A DNA stretch of 64,000 nucleotides from Pseudomonas ovata (GTDB lineage: Bacteria > Pseudomonadota > Gammaproteobacteria > Pseudomonadales > Pseudomonadaceae). The notes under the pieces were generated by a model. It made no database searches. It worked only from the letters and a program-made list of their open reading frames with translations, and was not told the origin of the DNA. Positions within the stretch are counted from its first letter, which is position 1; each line of letters begins with the position of its first letter. Positions 1 through 8,346 of the stretch are shown here, in pieces. Both the position numbers and the translations under genes were made by a program. The DNA is taken from assembly GCF_003131185.1 (NCBI RefSeq), contig NZ_QFFU01000015.1, forward strand, positions 1 to 64,000. The letters run 5' to 3'.

Positions 1-171
1 CTCATCGAGTCCTATCTGGCATCGCAGGAAATTGGCCAGCACCGAAAGCGGCCAGAAGTAGAGCTTGATCTGGACGCGCAGATCGCCGGCATGCTGGCAG
101 GCATGAGGGTAGATCTCCACGCAGGCCTGGCCACAGGCGCCGGCACCACACCGCAAATATCTCAGGCCTGA
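1..171 (+). CDS. 3' end of an unidentified element gene
   Basis: An open frame enters from the left edge and ends at TGA 169-171, giving the last 56 residues of a protein. The fragment is hydrophilic and begins LIESYLASQEIGQHRKR. It carries no motif I can assign. It lies 14 bases upstream of the cytosine methyltransferase gene on the same strand, so it is probably cargo of the same prophage-like element and co-transcribed with it. The start and most of the protein lie outside the window, and the function is unknown. Confidence 0.55.
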   Translation, partial: LIESYLASQEIGQHRKRPEVELDLDAQIAGMLAGMRVDLHAGLATGAGTTPQISQA

Positions 172-185
172 GCGAGTTATCCCAA

Positions 186-1109
186 ATGACCACAGCAATC
201 GACCTGTTCGCCGGCCTCGGCGGATGGAGCACCGGCGCGCGCGCCGCAGGCGTCCAGGTCCTCTGGGCCGCGAATCACTCACCGGCCGCAGTTGAATGGC
301 ACGCAGCCAACCACCCCGACACCCAGCACATCTGCCAGGACCTGCACCAGGCGCAATGGGAGAAAGTGCCGGCTCACGATCTGCTGCTGGCATCGCCTTG
401 CTGCCAAGGCCATTCGAAGGCACGCGGCAAAGCCTCGGGCAACCCGCAGCACGACTCAAGCCGTTCCACGGCCTGGGCGGTTGTGTCAGCTCTGGAGTTT
501 CACAGGCCGCAAGCGGCGCTGGTCGAGAACGTGCCCGAGTTCACTGACTGGGCGCTCTACCCGGCTTGGGTGGCCGCAGTCCAGGCGCTGGGCTACCAAG
601 CTGCGCCGCACGTCGTGGACTGTGCCGATCTAGGCGTGCCACAGCACCGCGTGCGCCTGTTCATAGTGCTGACCCGCAGTCGGGCGCCTCTGATGCTGGA
701 GCTGCACAAGCGCCAGCATGTGCCGGCCTCGACCTTCTTGGACTTCAACGCCGGCCGCTGGTCACCCATCGTGCGAGAGGGCCGAGCGCCAGCCACATTG
801 CTGCGTGTAGAGAATGGCCGAAAGCGCTTCGGCGACCGCTTCATCATGCCGTACTACGGCAAGGGCTCTGGCCTCACTGGGCGCTGTACTGAACGCCCTA
901 TCGGCACGATCACCACCTTGGACCGCTGGGCCCTGGTACGCGGCGACGAGATGCGAATGCTCAGCGCCAGCGAAGCCTTGGCCGCCCAGACCTTCCCGCT
1001 CGACACCCTACGCCCCGATAACCACCGACTGACGATGCACATGGCCGGCAACGCGGTACCGCCGCTGGCTGGCCAGCGAATCATTGAAGCTCTCAAGGAG
1101 GCTGCATGA
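186..1109 (+). CDS. C5-cytosine DNA methyltransferase (Dcm family)
   Basis: This 307-residue protein should methylate C5 of cytosine in a specific DNA sequence using S-adenosylmethionine. The family motifs appear in order: motif I DLFAGLGGWSTG near residue 7, motif IV SPCCQGHS near residue 70 with the catalytic Cys, motif VI ENVPEF near 118, motif VIII QHRVRLF near 152, and the C-terminal GNAVPPLAGQ. Motif IV reads PCCQ rather than the usual PPCQ. No restriction endonuclease gene is next to it. Phages often carry lone enzymes of this type to protect their DNA, so an anti-restriction role is likely but inferred. The target-recognition region is short. The gene overlaps the next one by ATGA, which indicates translational coupling. 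Confidence 0.9.
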   Translation: MTTAIDLFAGLGGWSTGARAAGVQVLWAANHSPAAVEWHAANHPDTQHICQDLHQAQWEKVPAHDLLLASPCCQGHSKARGKASGNPQHDSSRSTAWAVVSALEFHRPQAALVENVPEFTDWALYPAWVAAVQALGYQAAPHVVDCADLGVPQHRVRLFIVLTRSRAPLMLELHKRQHVPASTFLDFNAGRWSPIVREGRAPATLLRVENGRKRFGDRFIMPYYGKGSGLTGRCTERPIGTITTLDRWALVRGDEMRMLSASEALAAQTFPLDTLRPDNHRLTMHMAGNAVPPLAGQRIIEALKEAA

Positions 1110-1669
1110 ACACATCGAACAGCAACACCCCGAGCATGCCACCGTTCGCGCAGAAGGTGCTCAAGAAGCTGAAGCGTTTCCACGAGTGCGCCGAAGATGG
1201 CCAAGGTACTAATATTGGCCGGCACTGGCTCGACCTACTGGTGCAGCTCGCCCTGCTGAATCGCGTCCAGCGCAGCCCAGCGCTTTGGGAAATCACGCAG
1301 CAGGGCGAGGATCTGCTCGACCAGCACGCACATGAGCCGCACGACCACGAATGGACGGACGACGGCCAGTTCCTGCTGGCATGCACAAAGTGCGGCGCTC
1401 AGCAGGATCACGCCCCCCACTGGCGCGATCCGGACACAGCACCCAAAAACGGTACGATGCTGCGCCTGCTCGTCGAGTTCACTGACCATTCAACCGAGGA
1501 TGACGACAAGGCCATCACCATCGGCCACAACAGTCGCGACAACACTGGCGAGGATGAATGGCAGTTCGCGGGCTGGTGCTGGAGCCATGACCACTACACA
1601 GAAGGAAAAGGGGCGGTTGTGGGCTGGCTACCGCTGATGGACCACAAGGCCGAGGGCGCGAAGTCATGA
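1106..1669 (+). CDS. Hypothetical element protein, 187 aa
   Basis: The start overlaps the methyltransferase stop by ATGA, and the stop overlaps the next gene in the same way, so it belongs to a coupled cargo operon. The first 65 residues are basic and helical. A middle stretch rich in His and Asp contains LACTKCGAQQDH, whose CxxC and nearby His residues could bind a metal. The C-terminal part contains WQFAGWCWSH and GWLPLMD. A similar W-rich GWxPL ending occurs in small phage-encoded proteins of unknown function, as I recall it. I do not recognise a specific family and propose no function. Confidence 0.6.
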   Translation: MNTSNSNTPSMPPFAQKVLKKLKRFHECAEDGQGTNIGRHWLDLLVQLALLNRVQRSPALWEITQQGEDLLDQHAHEPHDHEWTDDGQFLLACTKCGAQQDHAPHWRDPDTAPKNGTMLRLLVEFTDHSTEDDDKAITIGHNSRDNTGEDEWQFAGWCWSHDHYTEGKGAVVGWLPLMDHKAEGAKS

Positions 1670-1905
1670 GCGATCGACTCGGAATCGAAACCCAAACAAC
1701 CGTCTTCCTGTCCGTCGATAAGCTGGTGGCCGAAATGGACATCGAGGACGTCGGTTCCTTCTGCTCTGCGGTCGCCGAACGCCTGGACAAAGAGTTTCGC
1801 CTGCGCGCCGATGCTGCTTCGGAGTTTGCCAGTGGCCTGAGTGAAATGGGCTGCCGGTTCCTCGCAGAAGCGGTCACCCAGTACTACATGAGGATGCCGA
1901 AATGA
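1666..1905 (+). CDS. Hypothetical element protein, 79 aa
   Basis: This is a small acidic, mostly helical protein beginning MSDRLGIETQTTVFLSVD. It overlaps the preceding gene by ATGA and the following gene by four bases, so it sits inside the same coupled cassette. No signal peptide, membrane segment or known motif is visible. The coupling on both sides is the main reason for calling it real. Its function is unknown. Confidence 0.55.
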   Translation: MSDRLGIETQTTVFLSVDKLVAEMDIEDVGSFCSAVAERLDKEFRLRADAASEFASGLSEMGCRFLAEAVTQYYMRMPK

Positions 1906-2291
1906 CTGACAAACATGGCAGCACCGTGACCATTTCTCGTGCACTGCTGGAGAAAATCGAAAAATCGTGGCGCGTACCAGATGGTTGCCCTCCTGAAATA
2001 TGGAAAGAGTGCCAGGCGATCATTAGTGACGGACTGAAAGAGGTTCGCGCAATCCTGGCCCAGCCACCAAAGCCTTTCGCCCCGGCGCCATACTACGCCT
2101 GGGTAGTCGAGCAGGGCCTAGAGCTCAAAGGTTGGCATTCAGGCGACGAAACTTACGACCTGCCGGAAGAGGATGCAGCGTGCACAGCGTGGAATCCCGA
2201 GTCCCCCGGCCCTGAGTGGTTCCTGATGGGCATTTTCGACACAGAGGAAGGCCCGTATGTGCAGTGGGCGCGCCGAGTGGTGACTCCATGA
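1902..2291 (+). CDS. Hypothetical element protein, 129 aa
   Basis: This soluble protein of 129 residues starts within the stop region of the previous gene (ATGA). The N-terminal 50 residues look helical. The C-terminal half is rich in aromatic and acidic residues (PAPYYAWVVEQGLELKGW and GPEWFLMGIFD). No catalytic motif or known domain is apparent. Its place in the coupled chain between the methyltransferase and the excision genes marks it as element cargo of unknown function. Confidence 0.55.
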   Translation: MTDKHGSTVTISRALLEKIEKSWRVPDGCPPEIWKECQAIISDGLKEVRAILAQPPKPFAPAPYYAWVVEQGLELKGWHSGDETYDLPEEDAACTAWNPESPGPEWFLMGIFDTEEGPYVQWARRVVTP

Positions 2292-2476
2292 GCTTTTTCG
2301 AAATTGTAAGCAGCGGCGACCGCCGAAGCCTAGTTGAGCGCTTCAACCGGAAATCCAAGCAGCAGGCGATCAGTGAGCTGGTCGACATCCACCTGACGCA
2401 CTGCACGCGCATTGAAAGGCTTGAGGCCGAGAACGAAACCCTAAAAGCCGCAGCGATGAGCATTCGTGATGTCTAG
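2288..2476 (+). CDS. Hypothetical small coiled-coil protein, 62 aa
   Basis: The ATG at 2288 overlaps the preceding stop by four bases, so I prefer it to the in-frame codon at 2216, which lies deep inside the previous gene. The product is 62 residues. Its C-terminal half (IERLEAENETLKAAAMSI) has the heptad pattern of a short coiled coil, as seen in many small phage accessory proteins. No enzymatic motif is present and the function is unknown. Confidence 0.5.
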   Translation: MSFFEIVSSGDRRSLVERFNRKSKQQAISELVDIHLTHCTRIERLEAENETLKAAAMSIRDV

Positions 2477-2491
2477 CGCGAAGATTCGGCC

Positions 2492-2650
2492 ATGAAAGAT
2501 GTCCTGCGCAAATCGCTCAACGCCCTTGTAACCGGCGAGTGCGGCCAGCAACTGCTGCAAAAGTTTGAAAGCGGCCAGGGCTCGGCAACCGACGACGGCA
2601 AAGCATGGCTGGCGGCTCGCGCCCTCATGGCCGAGGCGGTGCCGACATGA
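2492..2650 (+). CDS. Hypothetical small element protein, 52 aa
   Basis: A 52-codon frame begins with MKDVLRKSLNALVTGECGQQ and ends at TGA 2648-2650, four bases before the stop codon of the convergent gene on the other strand. It is helical and soluble with one Cys. Its position at the end of the coupled cargo chain supports it, but the Shine-Dalgarno sequence is weak and the length is marginal. It may be a genuine small phage protein or chance. Confidence 0.35.
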   Translation: MKDVLRKSLNALVTGECGQQLLQKFESGQGSATDDGKAWLAARALMAEAVPT

Positions 2651-2654
2651 AGCG

Positions 2655-2891
2655 CTACAGCCCGGCTTCATCCACCAGGCGCTTTCCAAGCTCGCGGCCG
2701 GCAGACTGGGCATACATACGGTCAATGTAGGTCTGCTCGGGCTCAACGGCAGGAATGACCACCTCGTCACGCCCGCGCCTGACCTCGACTTTGATTTGCC
2801 AAACCTCGCGACCTTCCTCGTCCTTTTCGCACGTCATGTAATTCCAGAGCCGCAGGCCCTTGTACTCATCGTAGATGTTGTGCAGCGGCAT
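2655..2891 (-). CDS. Hypothetical element protein, 78 aa, reverse strand
   Basis: This is the only reverse-strand gene in the element end. Its start at 2891 has a strong ribosome binding site (AGGAGA, five bases before ATG), which makes the call credible despite the size. The product begins MPLHNIYDEYKGLRLW and is charged and soluble. It contains EDEEGREVWQIKVEVRRGR-like alternating beta-strand patterning and a helical C-terminus. It diverges from the excisionase-like gene across 95 bases, the place where a repressor or early regulator would be expected. No helix-turn-helix is evident, so I leave the function open. Confidence 0.55.
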   Translation of the reverse strand: MPLHNIYDEYKGLRLWNYMTCEKDEEGREVWQIKVEVRRGRDEVVIPAVEPEQTYIDRMYAQSAGRELGKRLVDEAGL

Positions 2892-2986
2892 GGACTTCTC
2901 CTGTTAATTGACCGCGATCCTAACACCCTCTCCACTCCATCCTTACTGAAACGCCAAGACATTCGGACCGGCGCGAAGGAGCACTT
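2892..2986. promoter_or_regulatory. Divergent intergenic region controlling the excision/integration genes
   Basis: This 95-base gap separates the reverse-strand small gene from the excisionase-like gene. It contains an AT-richer stretch with TTGACC (about 2903-2908), which resembles a -35 box for the rightward genes. A GAAGGAG ribosome binding site precedes ATG 2987. No clear operator repeats were seen, so the promoter call is positional. Confidence 0.35.
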
Positions 2987-3229
2987 ATGCCAAAGTTAAC
3001 CCTAGAAGAATGGGCAACCGACCAGTTCCGTACGCCACCGAGCGCGAGCACTTTACGGGCCTGGATCAAAGACGGCCGCATTCATCCGCGCCCAGTGAAA
3101 CACGGTCGCCGGTGGTACGTCGAAGCAGTCGCGTCCTATGTCGAACCTGACCCACAGGAGCGCATTCCCTTGGGCGGAAGCCTGATAAGCCGAATAGCGA
3201 GAGCACGCAATGGTTCCAAGGCCGCGTAA
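2987..3229 (+). CDS. Excisionase-like DNA-binding protein
   Basis: This 80-residue protein has the pattern of small MerR/AlpA-like winged-helix excisionases: WATDQFRTPPSASTLRAWIKDGRI followed by HPRPVKHGRRWYVEAVASYV, with the helix-turn-helix at about residues 15-45. The ribosome binding site GAAGGAG sits close to ATG 2987. It overlaps the integrase start by 20 bases, the usual xis-int arrangement. Its expected job is to bend attachment-site DNA and tip the integrase toward excision. It could also act as a transcriptional regulator. Family assignment rests on size, wing-like sequence and context. Confidence 0.75.
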   Translation: MPKLTLEEWATDQFRTPPSASTLRAWIKDGRIHPRPVKHGRRWYVEAVASYVEPDPQERIPLGGSLISRIARARNGSKAA

Positions 3230-4316
3230 GGCAGGGTCGAAAGACCTGCCGCCCAACCTGTACCGCAAGACCGACAAGCGCAACGGGAAGACGTACTACA
3301 CGTACCGCGACCCGTTGACCGGTCGCATGTTCGGCTTGGGCCAGGATAAAGAGGCTGCGATCCGCGAGGCCATCGAGGCGAACTTTGCGGAGGTACTGAA
3401 GCCAAGTCTGTCCAGTCGAGTCGCCGCCCCTGAAAAGGCGGCAGAGCGAACATTTTCTGAATGGCTGGTCGAGTACAAAGTCATTTATGCCGACAAAGGC
3501 CTCAGCCACCACACTATGCATAGCTTCAAGAGCAGGATAAAACGGCTTGAGGATGCTTTCGGCCCCAAAGAAATGCGCAGCATTCGGACAATGGATGTCG
3601 CCGGCTTCCTTAACGTGATCACCAAGGAAGGCAAAGCGCAGATGTCAAAAGCACTTCGCTCTTTGCTTGGAGATGTATTCACCGAGGCCATTGCTGTGGG
3701 CTGGTGCGAAACCAATCCTGTTGATGCAACAAAGGCTGCGAGAGCGAAGGTAAAGCGTGAACGCTTGAGCCTGGAGCAATGGAAGGCAATTTATGAGGCG
3801 GCTGAAAGGCCATGGTTGAAGCGCGCCATGGAGCTGGCTTTGCTCACTGGGCAACGTCGGGATGATATTCGCTCTATGCTATTCAAGGATGAGCGAGATG
3901 GCTTCTTGCATGTTATCCAGTCCAAGACGGGAGCGCGAATCCGGATCAGCACCGCCTTGCGCCTTGATGCAATCGATTTGGATCTTGCGACAGTTATCAA
4001 GCGATGCCGTGATCGAGTCCTGTCACAGCACATGGTTCACCACCCGAAGACTTTCGCCACGGTCAAAGCAGGCGATCCAATTAAACTTGATACGTTATCG
4101 TCTGCGTTCTCTGAGGCTCGAGATAAGGCTGCAACTATGCCGGGTATCAACTTCGGTGAAAGCCCGCCAACTTTTCATGAGATGCGCTCTCTTGCTGCAC
4201 GACTTCATGCTGCCGAAGGGCGTGACGCACAGAAACTCCTGGGCCATCGTAGCGCTGCAATGACAGAGCTTTATAAGGATGGGCGCGGCTCTGGCTGGAT
4301 CGACGTCGCGCTATGA
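3210..4316 (+). CDS. int: Lambda-type tyrosine site-specific integrase
   Basis: This 368-residue integrase should recombine element and chromosome attachment sites. The N-terminal 60 residues (PPNLYRKTDKRNGKTYYTYRDP) resemble the arm-binding domain of lambda Int. A core-binding SAM-like domain spans about 80-175. The catalytic domain follows, with Arg in TGQRRDDIRSM, Lys in QSKTGARIRI, HEMRS, LLGHRS, and the nucleophilic Tyr in MTELYKD near the C-terminus. All catalytic residues are present, so it looks functional. It overlaps the excisionase-like gene and ends 80 bases before a truncated chromosomal gene, which places the attachment site immediately downstream. Confidence 0.95.
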   Translation: MVPRPRKAGSKDLPPNLYRKTDKRNGKTYYTYRDPLTGRMFGLGQDKEAAIREAIEANFAEVLKPSLSSRVAAPEKAAERTFSEWLVEYKVIYADKGLSHHTMHSFKSRIKRLEDAFGPKEMRSIRTMDVAGFLNVITKEGKAQMSKALRSLLGDVFTEAIAVGWCETNPVDATKAARAKVKRERLSLEQWKAIYEAAERPWLKRAMELALLTGQRRDDIRSMLFKDERDGFLHVIQSKTGARIRISTALRLDAIDLDLATVIKRCRDRVLSQHMVHHPKTFATVKAGDPIKLDTLSSAFSEARDKAATMPGINFGESPPTFHEMRSLAARLHAAEGRDAQKLLGHRSAAMTELYKDGRGSGWIDVAL

Positions 4317-4396
4317 GTTTTGGAGCAGTATTGGAGGAGTTTTGGGGAGACCTTATATCCCTTTATAAATCAACACCTTAGATACAGTATGGTGTT
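4317..4396. other. Element-chromosome junction / candidate attachment site
   Basis: These 80 bases lie between the integrase stop and the interrupted sensor kinase. AACACC at 4372-4377 and GGTGTT at 4391-4396 are inverted copies separated by 13 bases, the layout expected of core-type integrase binding sites. Directly upstream, 4319-4350 contains repeated TTGGAG/TTGGGG words, which could be arm-type sites. The kinase frame is open only from base 4382, so foreign sequence meets the gene at about this point. The exact crossover bases need the other end of the element. Confidence 0.55.
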
Positions 4397-6085
4397 ATGG
4401 CCACCGACACGCCCATGATCCTGGATCGTACCCTGCATATCGGCGACCGGCGCCTGACCATCTATCACTGGATATTGCCGTTTCGCGACTCACTGGGGGA
4501 CGTCCAGGGCATCATCGGCGGCTGGATCGACATCAGCGAACGGCGCCAGCTGATCGACGAACTCCAGGCCGCCAAGGAGCAGGCAGACAATGCCAACCGG
4601 GCCAAAAGCACGTTCCTGGCCACCATGAGCCATGAGATCCGCACACCGATGAACGCAGTGATCGGCATGCTGGAACTGGCCCTGAAACGGGCGGATCAGG
4701 GGCACCTGGACCGACCGGCCATTGAAGTCGCCTACAGCTCGGCCAGCGACCTGCTGGAGCTGATCGGGGACATCCTCGACATTGCCCGCATCGAATCCGG
4801 GCATCTGGCCCTGACCCCGGAACGCGCCAACCTGCGGCCACTGATCGAGTCGGTGGTACGGGTCTTCGACGGCCTGGCGCGGCAGAAGAACCTTGACCTG
4901 CAGTTGCACCTCGACGCACGCCTGGACACCGATGTACTCATCGACCCGCTGCGTTTCAAGCAGGTGGTCTCCAACCTGATCAGCAATGCCATCAAGTTCA
5001 CCCCGGCCGGCCATGTGCGCATCGACCTGCGCGCAGGTCCCGGAGCCAGCGCCGGGCAACGGCGCCTGACCCTGACGGTGTGCGACAGTGGCATCGGTAT
5101 TGCCGCTGCAGACCTGCAGCGGCTGTTCACCCCCTTTGCCCAGGCCGACAACTCCGGGCAGATGGCCCGCAGCGGTGCCGGCCTGGGGCTGGTGATCTGT
5201 CGGCACCTGTGCCAGATGATGGGCGGCAGCCTGACCCTGGACAGTCAACCCGGCCTGGGCACCTGTGCAACGCTGGTCATGGACCTGACGCTGCTCGATG
5301 CACCACAACGCCAGGCCACGCAAGCCCGAACGATTGCCCCGCCCAGCACGAGCCTGTATGTCCTGGTGGTCGACGACCATCCGGCCAATCGCCTGCTGCT
5401 CAGCCAGCAACTGGGTTTTCTCGGTCATCGCAGCGAGGTCGCCGAGCAGGGCGAACAGGGCTTGCAGGCTTGGCTTGCGCACAATTTCGACCTGGTCATG
5501 GTCGATTGCAACATGCCGGTGATGAACGGCTACGAACTGACCCGCGCCATCCGCGAGCACGAGGCCGCCGGGCAGCGCGTGCCCTGCGCCATCTGGGGCT
5601 TTACCGCCAATGCGTTGCCCGAGGAGGTGCAGCGTTGCCGGGACGCCGGCATGGACAACTGCCTGTTCAAACCGATCGGCCTGACAGCGCTGAGCGAACA
5701 CCTGGCCGCACTCAGAGCCCTGCGCACCGATGGCCGCACCCGATTGCCCTTCAACCCCGACAGCCTTCGTCAACTGACGGGGGCCAACACCGAAATGACC
5801 CGGCGACTGCTTGCCCAGTTACTGTCCAGCAACCGGCAGGACCGCCAGGCCCTGGCGCAGCTGATGGCCGACGGCAATTACCAGGCACTGGGTGAAATGG
5901 CCCATCGCATCAAGGGCGCGGCGCGTATCATTACCGCCACCGAGGTAGTCAACGCTTGCGAAGCGCTGGAACAGCACTGCAGCACGCATGCACCGCCGGA
6001 AAAAATGGCGATTTGCCAGCAAGCACTGGACGCCGCCATGCTTACGCTCGACAAGGCACTGGACGAGCAACTGAGTAATCTATGA
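4397..6085 (+). pseudogene. 5'-truncated BvgS/EvgS-like hybrid sensor histidine kinase
   Basis: The readable 562 residues begin inside a PAS/PAC domain (RTLHIGDRRLTIYHWILPFRD then GWIDISERR). They continue as HisKA with His79 in ATMSHEIRTP, HATPase (NLISNAIKF, DSGIGI, GAGLGL), a receiver with Asp370 in LVMVDCNMPVMNG, and an Hpt domain with His503 in AHRIKGAAR. Family members are about 1100-1200 residues with periplasmic Venus-flytrap sensors and a membrane helix ahead of this part. All of that is missing here, and an in-frame stop lies at 4379-4381. The cut coincides with the integrase end. Any product would be a cytoplasmic kinase without a sensor, and its translation is uncertain because no good ribosome binding site precedes 4397. 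The lost 5' part may sit beyond the left edge. Confidence 0.8.
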
Positions 6086-6145
6086 CGCCTGGTCATCACT
6101 TAACTGTTAGACTGCGCGCCGTATTTACCCAAGAGGATTTTTTTC

Positions 6146-6490
6146 ATGGCTACTAACCGTTCCCGTCGTCTGCGCAAGAAGCTGTGTGTAGATGAGTTCC
6201 AGGAGTTGGGTTTCGAGCTCAATCTGGAATTCAAGGAAGACCTGGCCGATGAAGACATCGATGCCTTCCTCGATGCGTTCCTCGATGAAGCCATGGAGGC
6301 CAACGGCCTCGATTATGTTGGCGGCGATGACTACGGTCTGGTCTGCCTGGCCGAGCGTGGTTCGGCCACCGAAGAGCAGCGTGCGATCGTCGAAGCATGG
6401 CTCAAGGCCCGCAGTGAAGTGACCAAGGTCGAGGTCAGCCCGCTGATCGACGCCTGGTACCCGGAAAAGCCGATCAATTCGGCTGTCTGA
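6146..6490 (+). CDS. yggL: YggL family 50S ribosome-associated protein
   Basis: This 114-residue protein matches the DUF469/YggL family. It has a basic N-terminus (MATNRSRRLRKKLCVDEFQELGF), an acidic helical centre (DIDAFLDAFLDEAMEANGLDYVGG) and a conserved end containing LIDAWYP. E. coli YggL binds the 50S ribosomal subunit. The length is normal for the family. AAGAGGA precedes the ATG, and a strong terminator follows 35 bases after the stop, so it is probably a single-gene transcript. The assignment is by sequence pattern from memory. Confidence 0.9.
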   Translation: MATNRSRRLRKKLCVDEFQELGFELNLEFKEDLADEDIDAFLDAFLDEAMEANGLDYVGGDDYGLVCLAERGSATEEQRAIVEAWLKARSEVTKVEVSPLIDAWYPEKPINSAV

Positions 6491-6524
6491 GTACCTGTCG
6501 GGGCGCCTGACAGCGTCCAGCCAG

Positions 6525-6552
6525 AAAGCCACTCCTTGAGAGTGGCTTTTTT
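6525..6552 (+). terminator. Rho-independent terminator of yggL
   Basis: AAAGCCACTC (6525-6534) pairs perfectly with GAGTGGCTTT (6540-6549) across a five-base loop and is followed by a T run. It ends the yggL transcript. Confidence 0.9.
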
Positions 6553-6857
6553 GTGCCTGGGGTTTACCCCATACCGGGCAGACAGATAAGAACCCTCAAG
6601 CGATCACACCGATTCATGCACGCCATCAATGCAGGAAAATACTGGCTTTTTATAAAGCACAAGAATTGTCCTACATAATTAACAGCCATAAAAATCCCTC
6701 TACAACGCACTTGCGATGCCGCACGGCCCGTCGGCTTGGGGCATAATGCCGCTCTGTCACGGCGCGTCCAGTTCATTATTTCTGCGCCTTCATGTCATCG
6801 AGGGCGTTCATCTTGCCCTCTTCTGGTTTTTCATCTTTGTTGCAAGGTTTTTAATTG

Positions 6858-8333
6858 ATGATCAGACTTCTACGTCCTCTGTTGTTCGTCACGCTATTGG
6901 CACCTGTCACGCTTCAGGCCCAGGCAGCCACGATCAACACCACGCTGCCGCCCAAGGTCCAGCAGGCCCTCAAGGCCAGCAAGCTGACCGATGATGCCCT
7001 GTCACTGGTCATGCTGCCGCTCAACGGCCAGGGCACGCCGACCGTGTTCAACGCCGATGTCTCGGTCAACCCGGCCTCGACCATGAAACTGGTCACCACC
7101 TATGCGGCGCTGGAAATCCTGGGCCCGACCCATCAATGGAAAACCGAATTCTTCACCGACGGCACCTTGAGCAACGGCGTGCTGCGGGGCAACCTGTACC
7201 TCAAGGGTGGCGGTGATCCCAAGCTGAACATGGAAAAACTCTGGTTGCTGATGCGTGACCTGCGCGCCAATGGCGTGCAGCAGGTCACCGGCGACCTGGT
7301 GCTGGACCGCAGCCATTTCGTGCAACCGGTGCTGCCGGCGTTCAACGACGATGGCAACGACGACAACAAGCCGTTCCTGGTACGGCCGGACTCGCTGCTG
7401 GTCAACCTCAAGGCCTTGCGCTTTGTCACACGCAACGATGATGGGCGCGTACTGGTCACGGTAGAGCCGCCCATCGCCAGCATCCGCATCGACAATCAGG
7501 TCAAGGCCAGTGCCGCCAAGCAATGCGGCGACGATGTGCGCTACAACCCGGTCGCCCAGGCCGACGGCAGCATGACCGTCGTGGTCAGCGGCCAACTGGC
7601 CAAGGGCTGCAACTCGCAGACCTACCTGTCGCTGCTGGATCACCCGACCTACGCAGCCGGTGCCGTGCGCGCCATCTGGCAGGAACTGGGCGGCAGCATC
7701 CAGGGCGGTGACCGGGTCGCCAGCGTCCCGTCCGGCGCCAGGCTGCTGGCCCGCACGTTTTCCCCGGATCTGGTTGAAGTCATCCGCGACATCAACAAGT
7801 ACAGCAACAACACCATGGCCCAGCAGCTGTTCCTGAGCCTGGGCCAGGAGTTTCGCACCACCGCTGATGGCGACGACGCCAAGGCGGCGCAACGGGTCAT
7901 CCGTCAGTGGCTGGCCAAAAAAGGCATTACTGCACCGCACCTGGTGATGGAGAACGGCTCGGGCCTGTCACGCGCCGAACGGGTCAGCGCCCGGGAAATG
8001 GCCATTCTGCTGCAAGCGGCCTGGCGCAGCCCGTATGCGGCCGAATTCACCAGCTCAATGCCGCTGGCCGGCATGGACGGCACCATGCGCAAGCGCCTCA
8101 AGCGCACGCCGCTGCTGGGCGAGGCGCATATCAAGACCGGGACCCTCAACACGGTACGCGCCATTGCCGGCTACAGCCGTGACAGCAATGGCAACACCTG
8201 GGCGGTAGTGGCCATTCTTAACGACCCACGCCCTTTTGGCGCCTCATCGGTGCTCGACGAGGTCTTGGTCGAACTGTATCGCCAGCCCAAGCTGAACAAC
8301 GACACGCTGTCGATCGCTCAACCGCAGCTGTAG
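6858..8333 (+). CDS. dacB: D-alanyl-D-alanine carboxypeptidase/endopeptidase (PBP4, S13 family)
   Basis: This is a periplasmic penicillin-binding protein that should trim D-Ala from peptidoglycan stem peptides or cut cross-links. A signal peptide is visible (MIRLLRPLLFVTLLAPVTLQAQA). The three active-site motifs of the S13 family are present: SxxK in ASTMKLVT near residue 77, SxN in YSNNTMAQ near 315, and KTG in HIKTGTLNT near 425. The length of 491 residues suits the family. A TTG lies directly before the ATG at 6858; I chose the ATG, with AAGG about 12 bases upstream. It stands alone and converges on the cyclic-di-GMP gene downstream. Confidence 0.9.
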   Translation: MIRLLRPLLFVTLLAPVTLQAQAATINTTLPPKVQQALKASKLTDDALSLVMLPLNGQGTPTVFNADVSVNPASTMKLVTTYAALEILGPTHQWKTEFFTDGTLSNGVLRGNLYLKGGGDPKLNMEKLWLLMRDLRANGVQQVTGDLVLDRSHFVQPVLPAFNDDGNDDNKPFLVRPDSLLVNLKALRFVTRNDDGRVLVTVEPPIASIRIDNQVKASAAKQCGDDVRYNPVAQADGSMTVVVSGQLAKGCNSQTYLSLLDHPTYAAGAVRAIWQELGGSIQGGDRVASVPSGARLLARTFSPDLVEVIRDINKYSNNTMAQQLFLSLGQEFRTTADGDDAKAAQRVIRQWLAKKGITAPHLVMENGSGLSRAERVSAREMAILLQAAWRSPYAAEFTSSMPLAGMDGTMRKRLKRTPLLGEAHIKTGTLNTVRAIAGYSRDSNGNTWAVVAILNDPRPFGASSVLDEVLVELYRQPKLNNDTLSIAQPQL

Positions 8334-8346
8334 CCGCTGTAAACGC

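Noticed and set aside
2647..2730. A 27-codon forward frame starting ATGAAGCGC after the 52-residue gene
   Set aside because: It overlaps the well-supported reverse-strand gene at 2655-2891 and is very short.
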